From contig CM072337.1 of assembly GCA_036874045.1 (NCBI GenBank), positions 23,410,001 to 23,474,000 of the forward strand: a stretch of 64,000 bases of DNA. Direction: 5' to 3'. Of this stretch, positions 1-11,969 are shown piece after piece; within the stretch, counting starts at the first letter, position 1; each line of letters begins with the position of its first letter. The notes beneath the pieces were generated by a model, which worked only from the letters and a program-made list of their open reading frames with translations, was not told the DNA's origin and did not search any database. The position numbers and the translations under genes were made by a program. This stretch comes from Cymodocea nodosa (lineage: Eukaryota > Streptophyta > Magnoliopsida > Alismatales > Cymodoceaceae).

Positions 1-114
1 CTGCAAATGGGAAAACACGTTTATGAAAAATAACATTCTGTTGTTGAGAAAAACTTTAAAATTGAAATTATTCAATTTTTAACCTTTTTGTTTTATATCT
101 GTGAACTCAATTTA

Positions 115-560
115 GGAAATTTATGTTTCGAATTCAATTTAGTCGCAAAACGACCACATCCAAAAGCTTTGAGTCTATTGTGTTCAACTTGTATGTCAGG
201 AAGGACAATATGAGGTGTTTTGTTGTTGAGAACAAAACTTGACATACAATTAATAAGGAAAATTACAGTCAAAACAGGTTCTTCCTAAAACATAATTAGC
301 AAGTCTCTTGAGACTCTTAGTTACATCCAAGAAATATCAATGTGTCCTCTTCACCATGGCGTATGAGGACAATGGCTGTTTGGGAAATTTTTAGTCTCAT
401 TAGACATGAATTCTCCCTCGTTGTCAATTCTAAGCTCTTCAATATTAACTTCAAATTGCACCATAACACAAGTAAAGAATTTTTTTAAGCATGTAAGAGT
501 TTCATTTTTTTCTTTCATGAGGTATATTCATGTGAATATGTTGTAATCATCTACTATTAC
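115..560 (-). pseudogene. Ty1/copia integrase fragment (decayed)
   Basis: Read on the minus strand, this stretch encodes a recognisable piece of a copia integrase. First comes a VIVDDYNIFT-like segment (equivalent to the usual FIDDYSRFTW), then LRIDNEGEFMSNETKNF (equivalent to RSDNGGEF, the second catalytic Asp), then PHTPW, and finally INCMSSFVLNNKTP and LKAFGCGRF near position 130. In-frame stops (for example TGA in place of Trp) and gaps show that it is dead. No LTRs were found, and the rest of the element may lie to the left of the window. The order of motifs fixes the strand. Family assignment beyond copia is not possible. Confidence 0.7.
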
Positions 561-999
561 AAGTCAAAAAATACTGTGCTCGTACAGTAGAAGTTGTGCT
601 AAACCTCTCTCAAACATCAACACGAATAAGATGAAATTTATCTGAAACATGAGTATCATTGATAGGAAATCGAAGTAGAGTTTGATTCCTTGGATTACAA
701 GAACTAGATGATAAGTTCGAAATGTTCAATTTTCCTGGCCGAAATCGCAAAAGACGTTTCATGTCACTGTTGGATGGGTGGCCCGATCTCCTGTGTCACA
801 CCTCAGCAATAGCAAGCGTGCAAATCTTGTTCTGTTGCAAAGTGGGAACTCCTTTCTTTGGATTGAAGATGTACAAATCACCAATCTTCTTAACAATCCA
901 ACAGTACTTTTCGTCGTGAAATACCGAAAGAAACAATAGTCAAGAAAAGAACTAACAAAACAATTCAACAGATAAGAGGTTAACTTTAAAGAATGGTAT

Positions 1000-2500
1000 C
1001 AAAGGCACGTAGTAATGTTAATTTGATCTACTCATCTAGAAAAGCATCCCCCATCCCAGAAACTTAACAAATTTACTATTAGGTAAGTTTACTCCTTGAT
1101 GATCGATCATGGGCGTGTTCGATGGAATTAACAAAATGTTGTTTCGAAAACATGTGATCAAGAGTGTGATTCCATTGCACGGCACTGTGAGGAATAATTA
1201 TTAGCATTCAAAAGCTTACTGATCAGAGTGAAACCTAAACGATCTGAAGAATGTAAATGGTATGGACTGGTAGATGAAACCCCAATGGCGTTGCCTAAGA
1301 TCTTACCACTATTTACCGTTGAAGAAGACATTATTCTTGTCCCTAGATCTTCTTCCTCTTGTATATATATATATTTTTGTGTTGTCAATCAACTGGTACA
1401 ATCCCAATCATTTTGGGTTCTTCCTTTTCCTCCTCTTACTGGATGGTTATACAATCATGGGGCTCACCTTCACCGATGTTCTCCTTGTTGCGATCTCTAA
1501 GGTGAGTTGTGGACGCGAGCTCTTCGACTGACTGGGTTAGGGATGACGACGATATCAAATGTAGCAGAGCTGCTCACATGCTCGGTTGACGGTGGAGGAA
1601 GGTGAAGAAAAATGACCTTCGGACGGTAGTGGAAGAAGGCGAGGCAAGGAAAAATGATCTTCTACCTTTCCGGGGATTTTTACAAAGTTAAATTTATATG
1701 TCACATAATAAATGAACAGCTAAGATTAAGATAAAACGTTAGTCTTGATCGACATGAAACTTCAAATTTGTTAGCTGAAATTATTCGCTAATGATACGGT
1801 ACTATCTTTCAACTTTCGAAACCCATCACCAGAGCTGTACATGGGGTCCGACCAGATTGGACCGGCATGTGTTTGGGCTGGGCTTGAGCGGAGACCTATT
1901 GTTTTAAGGCTTGTTTGTTTAATGGTCTTTAAATAAATTTGAAGACTTTTGCGAAAAAGAAGTTTTAGGTTTAAATTCAGAAAAAAAATTATGGATATCA
2001 GAAAATAAAGTTGAATCTTAAGAAAAATTCAATGAATGAAATGGCAGATTATAAAGGAAGATCAAATGAATTTCTTTTGTCTATTTACAGTTATACTACT
2101 AATGAGCTTGATTACAACGACAATAACAAGTTAATCATATACTTGTCTCAAAATTTAACACATACTCATCTAAATTCGACGCATTACCATTTAAAATTAT
2201 TGATAAAAAGTAAAAATTAAAAAAACTAAAGAGAAAAGGAGTGAAAGGGAACTAGAGGCAAAGAAGAAGGTAATCAACTATAGTAGTTTAATTAGTTAAG
2301 AATAGAAGTAACTACAATTCTTATTAATATTTGAAAGAAAGAAAAAATGAAGAAGAAAAGGGGACAGAGAGAGAAAGGGAGGATGGCAATGGAGGGCTTA
2401 TACATTTGAAATATTTCACAGGCATTTTGTGTATGCATTTAATGCAAAAATTGAATTTACATTCAATATTAGGAACTATAGACTTCTCTACTTTCATGCA
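1000..2500. other. Intergenic, no gene recognised
   Basis: AT-rich DNA with a short GC-richer patch near 1430-1680. The open frames here are short, overlap on both strands and show no recognisable motif. No transposon ends were found. Confidence 0.5.
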
Positions 2501-2519
2501 TGCACTTTGATTCAGCTAT

Positions 2520-2961
2520 TATTTTTGTATTATGCATTTAATTGCATACATGGAATTAATTTACACTCGATTAGCACAAATATTTCAAATTCTTTTATTT
2601 TTACTTTTCATAAGAAGCAAAAGGTATCTGATTTGATTTTTAAAATATTGATGAATAAGAAACAATCACCTTTAATTAGTTCAAACAAAATAAATCCGTA
2701 TTTGAATTTCTATCCCTTTAATAATACCCAGATATTCCACATCTTTTAATTGATATTCAAACAAATATTTTAATATTTAAATCTTGCCGTGGTGGTTCAA
2801 TTTTGCCGTGGTTGTTCAACGGCACAAAGAAAGAGGAGAGACTTTGACAGCATTACTGGAGCTGCTCACCTCACGAAGCTTCGAGGAAACAGAAGCAATG
2901 GACGACAGTGAGCAAGTTCAGAGAAGGCAGCGGGAGGGGAGAAACACATATATAATATATG

Positions 2962-2992
<31 letters not shown>

Positions 2993-3457
2993 CCAAAGGG
3001 GACCGAATGACATGCAGGCTACGACTCCCAAAACAACACATTCCATGAGAAATTGATAACAAGTCAATGTTGTTGTATTTTTTAACACAGAAAAATTGGC
3101 AGGGCATATACTTGTACGAGTCCCAAGCGTGTTTAGACCTCCCTCTGCTCTCTCTCTCTCTCTAGATCGGCCGCCAACAAGTTTTTACTTTTCTTGCGGT
3201 TTAGAAGTGATACGTCATCAGCTTGGACTCCAAGATAACGACTGTTCGATGGGTTATCTATGTTGCACGTACTTTTGTTTGGGTGTTTTTTATTTTTTTG
3301 CGTTTTAACATAGAGTTAAATTAAAGGTTAAAATCTCAATTACGAAACTAGAACTAAAAAAGACTAACAACAAAAGATAAAAAGAAAAAAAAAAGATGTT
3401 TCTAGATAACACAATAGGAAAACATTAAAAGATACAAATTAAGTAGATGAATGCCTA
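2520..3457. repeat. Duplicated segment, left copy
   Basis: This stretch matches 10640-11965 almost base for base over most of its length. Shared landmarks are the AT-rich part from about 2549, the 'gccgtggttgttcaacggca' patch, a (TA)n run at 2958-2986, and the block from 'aaaattggcagggcatat' to 'aagtagatgaatgcc'. The left copy lacks two pieces present in the right copy (about 235 bp at about 10908-11145 and about 190 bp at about 11205-11395) and has about 17 bp of its own near 2878-2894. The short frames inside it are interrupted by the (TA)n run and are not convincing coding sequence. It could be two copies of an unrecognised transposon or a segmental duplication. Confidence 0.8.
2958..2986. 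repeat. (TA)n microsatellite
   Basis: An alternating TA run inside the duplicated segment. The equivalent run in the right copy (about 11478-11494) is shorter, so this array has changed length since the duplication. Confidence 0.9.
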
Positions 3458-4440
3458 TAACAAGTCACTAATGCAAATAGCAATTGAGATTACTTCAATT
3501 AATAAATAAATAACTTGAACTATTTAATTTTTACAAATTCTTCTCAAACTTCGTTTAGAATATCTATGCGATCATTAACATAATCTTAACTTTATCTACT
3601 TTGATTTACAATTTTGTTATAATTTTTACATATAATCCACTAAATTTTGATCTGACTACTTTTGTTTTTTAACCACTACATCGCATGTTTTAGATCTGAT
3701 TTTTTCATCGTAAGTTTTTTCATTTACTTTGTTCAAAACTTCACATAAAATATTCGAGACAATTTCATCTTCTTCAGCACTCCACATTTTATAAATTTGA
3801 CTTTCTCACTTTCTCTTCTTCTTGGAAGTTTTCTTATTCCCAGAAATCTGAAATCATAATTAATTTTGAACTGAAAAATAGAAGTAGTAACTCTATATTA
3901 CAGGTGAATTTAATGATTTTAGTTGGTGATTTATTCATTTTCCTGTGCAGGGCATATTAACAAATGAAACATGTAAACTATCCAAACACGTACGAAGAAA
4001 TTATAGCGTGAACTGTTAAACTACAACCATTTAAATTATAACATGAATGGTTTCCAACTCTCATTTAATGATTTTAGTCTCTGATTGATTCATGTTCCTT
4101 TGCAGGGCATATTAACAAATGAAACATGTAATGCGAAGATAAAATTTACCAAAACATGTACTTTTAACTCACTGGTTCAAATTATAACTCACTTGTTCTA
4201 AACAATCATGAAATTATCTCATCGCTACTTTTCATGACGCTGTCCATTAGGTTTACAGTTAACGTAAAAAAAATTTTAAAAAAAGTAAAATCTTCGTTTT
4301 GTCCCCACCACCTTCACATCTCCAAGGGTTTCCATCAATCTCTCACGTTTTGGTTACATTTGTTACAAAAATTAACGACAAGCGGGAGTCTTATCATAAT
4401 TTATTTTGGTTACAAAAATTTCCAATAATAACATCAAGGA
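3458..4440. other. AT-rich intergenic with a local direct repeat
   Basis: No gene is visible. Two related blocks occur at about 3903-3978 and about 4064-4130. Both contain 'taatgattttagt' followed by 'gcagggcatattaacaaatg' and 'aaacatgta', which looks like an old local duplication. Confidence 0.5.
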
Positions 4441-4585
4441 ATAGCCAGTGAGATATCTACGAGAAGAAGATCATTTTTTAAAATTCATATCTCACACCTT
4501 ATAAGTCTAAAAATTACAAATAAATACTCATTAGAAAGCTCAAGAAAAACTCTAATCTATAAAATTAACAGCAACTAATTCCATG

Positions 4586-4662
4586 GTTGGATGTGCCTGC
4601 AGAAAATCCAAAAAAGAGAGTGGTGCAGAATTCTTCTAAAGATGTAGGCAGGCACATCCAAC
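4586..4662. repeat. Hairpin: 15-bp perfect inverted repeat
   Basis: The arm 'gttggatgtgcctgc' (4586-4600) is followed 47 bases later by its exact reverse complement 'gcaggcacatccaac' (4648-4662). A transcript from either strand would fold into a 15-bp stem with a 47-nt loop. Pairing does not extend clearly beyond the arms. I do not recognise the arm as a known plant microRNA. Confidence 0.8.
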
Positions 4663-4899
4663 TCCTTCAAAAATTCATAAGTCGAGATTCCCAAATCCAA
4701 AATAAACAAATATACCACCGATGGAAAACTCAAAACATACTTTAACTAGGAAAAATATGAAAATCAAAGTTAAACTCGTAAATTGGTTGCAGAAATTATT
4801 CAAATTATTTATATAGAAAAGAACTGTGCAAAACTGCAATCCAAAATAGAAATTTGAGATCTCACACTTCACAACACCAAATTTTACAATCTTGGTCTT

Positions 4900-7060
4900 G
4901 AATGAAAGCTTATGAAGTGTATTTTTAAGGAAACATATAAATCGGTGATTTTCTTAAGCTGATTAACAGCAGAATTCACAAGAAAACATCACTGCACAAA
5001 GCTTTTTGCACACAAAACTACACTTAAGAAAGTTTGAATTCCCTTTAGGAATCGTTGCATCTTTAAATTCAAACTAAATGATTGATTAAATCCTTAAAAC
5101 CAGATCACGATAGTATAAAATCACAACTCAAATCAACCATAATGATTAAATTAAATCTATAATGCAACCAGACATATAACTACTCAAAACATTAAAATTT
5201 GCCATGTTCACTTCTGAAAATTTATGCAAACCCATATAACCTCTAAATCTATATTAATCATGAATCAAAAATACAATACTAGGGATTCGTTTGTACATGC
5301 GAAAAGTAATAAAATAAAATAAGAAATATGATTTATGATGATAACATATGACAAAGACGAGTTATTACTTTTTAACTCTTTTACACCTCTCAAAAAAGAG
5401 GTATAAACAAAAATCTTTTTAAAAAAGTGAGAACAAAAATTTATTAAATTTTCTATCATACATAAATATTAGATATTTTATCTCAATTTTTTGTTACCTT
5501 TTTTTTACTATCTCTTTATATTACTTTCCATCATATGTAAATCTTACAAAAATAATAATAAAATTAAACAACTAAATGTAGCAAATTTAGAACAAACCAA
5601 AAAATCAAAACGACACTAAAACAAAGCAATATAACCCATCGAAAACTCATAAAAACATACGTGCCTACAGATTTGTAAGAACTCAACAAAGCCTACTTAA
5701 ATACTATTCAATAAAAACAAGCACACAAAAAAAAATTCAAAACAATATCAAGGATTTAATGATTCGCCACCGAAGAATGGAACTCGTCAAGGTTTTTCCC
5801 GATGGTGAACTTTACCTAGCCTTGCCTACGAAAATTTCACATTTCCTTTTTGTTGTTAACTGCAAAAACTTAATGATCAGGCGTCACGGTAAGTGATGAC
5901 GAAGACAACGAAGATAATTGTCAAATATAAAAAGTGTACGAGGAGAATTATAAAAAAAGTAAGGATAAATAAATAATACATTGTTAGATATAAGAAGGAT
6001 GTTGAAATAATAAATCTAAAAGAAAAAGTCTTTATAATTATTTAGACTTGTTTATAAATAAATTAAGTTTAAAGACTTTCATGCAAATCGTGTAAGAAAG
6101 GAAAGGGAGAGGCTTGGATCGCATCGGAAATTTCGATGGTAAAAGAGAGAGAGAAGACGGCGTAGAAGAATCGGGGTTTTCGATCGGATCGGAAATTCTG
6201 ATGGTTTAAAAAATAAAATAATAAATAGATAAAAAGAAAGAATCAGAATTTCCGATTCCGATGATTTAAAAGAAAAAAGTCGGGTCGGAAATTCCGATGG
6301 ATTTCGATCATATTTCTGATGGAGAGGTGAGGCGATGGCGGTTGTGTTTTATTAAAGGAAAAAACGAGGTTGAGGGAGAGAGAGGCGAAAGGATTTATCT
6401 CACAACCAAGTGAGAGAGAGAGAGAGAGAACGTGTACTGAAGTGAAGTGAAGTGAAGTGAAGGAGAAAAAGAAGGAGAAGGAGAAGAAAATGTTGGGAAA
6501 TTTGCTGAATATATATTTTTTAAGCCTTTTGTTTTATTAGTTTAAAATTTACATTTGGTTGACCGTAGTATTTTTATCGTTGAACAACGCATGAATTTCA
6601 TTTTGATTATTATTGAATAATACATATATATTTATATATCACCATGAATAGAATTAGTTAAATATGACATATACGTATGGATCTGGTGCATATTTATTTG
6701 TTCTAAATGACCCAACAATTATGGGATGCATTTTGGCATTTATATTACGTGTAGCGTGTATTTTATTAGAAATTATATACTTATTTGTTATACAAAAATT
6801 ATGTTGTCGGTACATGCATATAGATGTTCAATAATGTAAGTATTACTCAAATGTTAGAGTTGCATTATTTGATGTTATGCAACCATTTATTGTCTTATGG
6901 CATGTGAATGTATCATTTGCATAACCAAATAATTATAGTATGGTTAGTGAATCCAACTACAGGATTCAATCTATGGCATTATTTGTGGTAGTCAAGTTCG
7001 GACTCGGTCATAAATACATATGTGACCTTGGGATTATATGCTAGGTCTCCTTTCGATGAT
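4900..7060. other. AT-rich intergenic with short simple repeats
   Basis: No gene was found. Between about 6110 and 6310 the motif 'tcggaaattccgatgg' recurs several times in slightly altered form and in both orientations, so this part can fold on itself. It is followed by a GA run at about 6411-6429 and several copies of 'gtgaa' at about 6440-6463. Confidence 0.5.
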
Positions 7061-7138
7061 TAGGTTGACTACTAGTATAAAGAAATCAGGGATATTGTGA
7101 TAGTCACAACTCATCACAGTAGTCTTTTTGCGACAGAT

Positions 7139-7221
7139 GCGAGCTCTCACCGGGAGCGGGACGCGGTGGGAGCGACGGACGCGAGCTCTCAACGGGAGGG
7201 GATGCGACGGGAGCGACGGTG
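7139..7221. repeat. Two 41-42 bp GC-rich tandem units
   Basis: Two adjacent units begin with 'gcgagctctca' and end with 'gagcgacgg' (7139-7180 and 7181-7221). They are strikingly GC-rich for this region and lie in the subterminal part of the probable CACTA element. Confidence 0.8.
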
Positions 7222-8547
7222 AAATCGGACGGCGGAAAGGTAAAATTTCGTTTTTATAGTAAGGAAATTTATCATAGTAGGTTACGGTGATAGCTCTGCA
7301 AGCCGTCACAATAAAATGTCAAAGGCTGTCACAATAAGATTTGAAATTATGATGGCCTGGATTATTTTGACCGTCACAATAACCTATTGTGCCAGATCTC
7401 TAACCATCACAATAAACCTAATAATCGCCACGATAAGAGTGAGTAACTATATTATGTATTATATCGTGACGGTTGTGTCCATCACAATAGCATATTGAAG
7501 ATCATCAAAATAGGTATAAAAATTAATTTAATATATATCTAATTATATTAATTATTAATAAAAGACAATCAAACATGTGTATGTAATATATATAACAATA
7601 TTTTAATAAAATACTAACATCAAAAATTTTAATGTTCATTAATAATTCAATTTTCAACATTTCTAAACATTTACACAATTAAATAAAAAAATTTGCTCAC
7701 ATCACACAAATTGTAAATATAATATTCAATAAACTGATTGTACATGGCATCCATATTATAAACTTATATCAGCACCACATTATTCAATAATTTCCACCTA
7801 CAACGAAACAAAAGTAAAATCCTAATTAGAAAATAAGAAGAGAAATTTGATTAGCAACAATAAATGCTAATTATCACGTTTATAAGTAGAGTACTCACCA
7901 TAAAATGAACTCAAGCAATATTTGTTTCGACTACATCTCTAATAATTTTATATCTACCGTAAGGTTCAAATCAATGAAAGTTATTCTTTATAGTAACATT
8001 CACTTAATAATAATCCTTTGATCATAATTATATTTCCATTTGTAAGTTTGTACTAACAACATTAAAGTTACAAGAAAAATTTACAAAATAAATTAAAATG
8101 TAGAACATAATTGAAGCAACATATAAATTAAAATTATATATAATTGCAGAAAAGCAGTGAGACAAAATGCACGTTTCTAAATCAAAAATGAAACATTCAC
8201 TGCCATTGAATCTATTTTGTGTTACATGATTAGTATCATCTGTCCAAAGAAACAATAATTATGATATAGTTTGCTGCATGACAGACATGTTGCATTGCAC
8301 TTGTTAATCTAGGATTCCAAGCAACACTTAGGAATGAATGTTGATAAACATACTCAAGCAAATACACCTTAAAGCAAATATTCAAACAAGTATTGATCAC
8401 CAAACAAGAAACCATAGCCTGATTACAAAATTTTTATTTTATAAGAACATCCAAACATCACATAAACATAAGCAAATATTGATAACAGATGCTAATACAA
8501 CTGTCTAAACAAAAATAAATGAAAATAGACTAAAAAAGATTTGCACC

Positions 8548-9265
8548 TGTTCGTTAAGTTCTTGATCTTGAAGTGGTGTGAAGTAAAGTTGGATACCAAC
8601 AAAATTAACGCTAAATCTCTACAGTCAAAGGAATATAATTGTAAGAATGGTATATATTATTAGATATTTTTTATTAATTTGAGTGTATATCATTTTAATA
8701 TTTACCTATGATAATTGATATTGACTTACTTGGGATGAGAATAGTGTCATTAGACTCCCAACATTTGGGACAACCTAAAAGTTATAAATATTGATAATTT
8801 ATAATAGTTTATAAGAATGTTTGTGATAACATCTACTAAATGAATATTGAAATTTATGAATTACTAAATGAATACCTGATGTAGCATTTGTTTCATTTCG
8901 GCTAGCTCCTTCCGAATATTACGTACTTCTATCCTCACTTCTTCAATTTCCTTATTTCAAGAAATTATCATCACCTCATTTACCAATATTGTCATGATTA
9001 TGATGTATATAAATGTCTTGTCAAAGTACATTGGCACATTTAAAGCATGAACACTTCATCTTTTCATCAATAATTCCATGGTTCCTAACAAACTTAATGA
9101 ACTACTTCACTCTAATATATTTTAGAGTGCACCTACGTAACGACAAACATAAAACAAATAATCCTTCTATAGTTATGCAATTATTTTGATATAAAATTAT
9201 CAGAATTTTTTATGATACCTTTGCATTTGAACTCAAGCTCTCTTCATGGCCCTCCAACCACTATT
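8548..9265 (-). pseudogene. CACTA transposase-associated gene fragment
   Basis: Minus-strand pieces read as a broken multi-exon gene: LEGHEESLSSNAK (about 9222-9265), a coiled-coil-like stretch EIEEVRIEVRNIRKELAEMK ending in MLHQ before a CAG/GTATTC donor (about 8876-8955), GCPKCWESNDTILIPS (about 8729-8776) and IQLYFTPLQDQELNEQVQI (about 8548-8600). Charged coiled-coil tails of this kind are common in plant CACTA-associated proteins. No catalytic domain is visible, and the pieces are separated by stop-rich AT-rich DNA. Confidence 0.4.
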
Positions 9266-10639
9266 TCCTCAAAATAATCCATAATTTGTAAATGGATGAT
9301 TGAAGCTCTCTCCAAACCCATGTAATCATTCGTATATTATTTATTGGCGTATTTTAAACCTTGGCATTTGAATCCAATCTCTCTCCGTAGTTTTTATAAC
9401 AACTTACTTTTTTACATGTGTCTGATTTTAAAAACATTGTTAGCTTAAACATAAGCATAGCATACCTAATCTATAATGACAAATGAAGAAGGCATTTTTA
9501 CTCCGATTTCAACACAATCCAGTTTTTTGAAATTTCCATTAAATGGTCATTTAACATTTTTTGTTGAATCCGTATGTCTTTTTCATTTTTTAGAACATTA
9601 GTATCAATCAATGTAGATGAAAAGAGAAAATAAAAATAAAAATTAAAAGATAAAAATGAGAATGTAGAAGCAGATAAAGCAAGACCACAGATATTTAAAC
9701 ATTGATTGGTCCCCAACAGGAAGCTAAAACGAAAATACACTGAAGACAAATTTTATAAACTTCAATCCTTTCAACATTCTTGTTGACGCATTCCACCCAT
9801 TATGTGCATGGTAAGCCATATTTTAGATGATATTTGCCCTTTGAGTTGTCCCAAGTTCTTTTAGCAGTGGTACGAAAGATTTTTGAGAACTCATCTATCA
9901 TTTATAAAATGTGGTTTCAAACTTGGTAGACGCAAATGATTGTTTCGTCGATCGGAAAGGGTTCATGAAGGTTGAATAATCAACACAGCAAAAGAAAAAC
10001 GCTCAAGTACCATAGCCTGAATAGGTAAAAGAATGATGTACGTACAATGGAAACCTAAGGTTGAAGGTGCAATGGGGTTATTCAAGATGGACTTCCGAAT
10101 ATTACCTAAACTTAAGGTACGATGAACGATAAGATGCAGTGGAGAGTGGTGCAAGTGCAATCAGGTGGCCGGAAAAGAAGGGTTGCAAGGCAGCGTCTAA
10201 TGACTTGGTTTTCAAGGATCACGCATCCAACGACTATGGTAGTGTTTCTCCGATGAGAGCTTCGAGGGCTTAGCTTAGATGACAAGGTGGAACTTATGGT
10301 CCTTTTCTGTTTTAGTTATATGATGTATATAAACAAATTTTGGGATGTATGATGAATTCGTAGTTTGAAAGAATATCTAGTTTTGTTGTGTAAAACCAAA
10401 AATGATATGCTACGGAATTTTGTTAAACCTTTTCAATAAGTACAATTTATGGTCTTGCAATATTAGGAGGAGACTTTACACATATCTTCTTTTAGATGTG
10501 AATTTTATTTCTAATACTATGGCGATTGCCATATTTTAAATTTTTAGAACGTGACAATAGATGTAAGGGAGAAAAAAATTTACAAGGGTAGGCATGAATG
10601 CTTACATTTTTGGGAAAAAAATAGATTTTTCATTTTTAG

Positions 10640-11965
10640 CGTTTTTCACCAACACAAACACCACCTTAATTGCATACGTGGAATTAATTTACAGTTGTTT
10701 AGCACAAAAACATTTCAAATTCTTTTATTTTTTACTTTTCGTAAGAATCAAAGGTATCTAATTTGATTTTTTTAAATATTGATGAATAAGAAACAATCGC
10801 CTTTAATTAGTTCAAACAAATAAATCCGTATTTGAATTTCTATGCCTTTAATAATTCCCAGATATTCCACATCTTTTAGTTAATATTCAAACAAATATTT
10901 AAATCTTTATCAGATGAATTTAACTCAATTCAATTAAAATTCTAGATTCAAAATTAAGTAAAAACCTCACCAATAAGAAAAAGAAAAAAAGTTAGCCACG
11001 CGGCCCCGATGGACTTAGACGACATCCATGACGAAGTGGTGACCACCGTCGCGGTGCCTATCGTCAGATAAATGACGATTAAAGTAGCTATCGTGGTTGT
11101 ACGATAACCATGGCATGCGCACAGAAGTGAAAGGTTCCAATCAATTTGCCGTGGTTGTTCAACGGCACAAAGAAAGAGGAGAGAGTTTGAGACAGCATTA
11201 CTGGAGCTGCTCGGTCTGCTCAGACTTGTGCACCATCGCTCATCCCAACCATGCAACCAAATGATAAGTATAATTTTAAATCAGCATTAGCGTTTTCTTT
11301 TGCGGTTAAATCAGATTATATGATTTTTTGAGTATTTTTAAATATTATATATTTCCAATGATAACTAACGTAAATTACAGGTGAATATGTAATACTTGAT
11401 CACCTCACGAAGCAATGCACGACAGTGAGCAAGTTCAGAGAAGGCAGCGGGAGGGGAGAAACACATATATAATATATGTATATATATATATATAGTTGTT
11501 GCCAAAGGGTACCGAATGACATGCAGGCTACGACTCCCAAAACAACACATTCCATGAGAAATTGATGACAAGTCAATGTTGTTGTATTTTTTAACACAGA
11601 AAAATTGGCAGGGCATATACTTGTACGAGTCCCAAGCGTGTTTAGACCTCCCTCTGCTCTCTCTCTCTCTAGATCGGCCGCCAACAAGTTTTTACTTTTC
11701 TTGCGGTTTAGAAGTGATACGTCATCAGCTTGGACTCCAAGATAACGACTGTTCGATGGGTTATCTATGTTGCACGTACTTTTGTTTGGGTGTTTTTTAT
11801 TTTTTTGCGTTTTAACATAGAGTTAAATTAAAGGTTAAAATCTCAATTACGAAACTAGAACTAAAAAAGACTAACAACAAAAGGTAAAAAGAAAAAAGAA
11901 GAAGATGTTTCTAGATAACACAATAGGAAAACATTAAAAGATACAAATTAAGTAGATGAATGCCC
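10640..11965. repeat. Duplicated segment, right copy
   Basis: Right-hand partner of 2520-3457 in the same orientation. It holds extra sequence at about 10908-11145 and about 11205-11395, so it is probably closer to the ancestral form, with deletions in the left copy. No gene is recognisable in the extra sequence. Confidence 0.8.
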
Positions 11966-11969
11966 TAAC

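Larger units (their letters stand above)
7069..10310. mobile_element. Probable decayed CACTA (En/Spm-like) DNA transposon
   Basis: The left edge (about 7069) reads 'actagtataaagaaatcagg' and continues with repeated gtgac/gtcac-type motifs in both orientations up to about 7490. This resembles CACTA ends, which carry a short CACTA terminal repeat and many small subterminal repeats. Inside, on the minus strand, are exon-like pieces resembling the tail of plant CACTA transposase-associated proteins: EIEEVRIEVRNIRKELAEMK (about 8882-8955, followed by a CAG/GTATTC donor), LEGHEESLSSNAK with a GTATC donor (about 9222-9265), and GCPKCWESNDTILIPS (about 8729-8776). I did not find the right-hand terminal repeat, so the right boundary is a guess. 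Confidence 0.45.
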
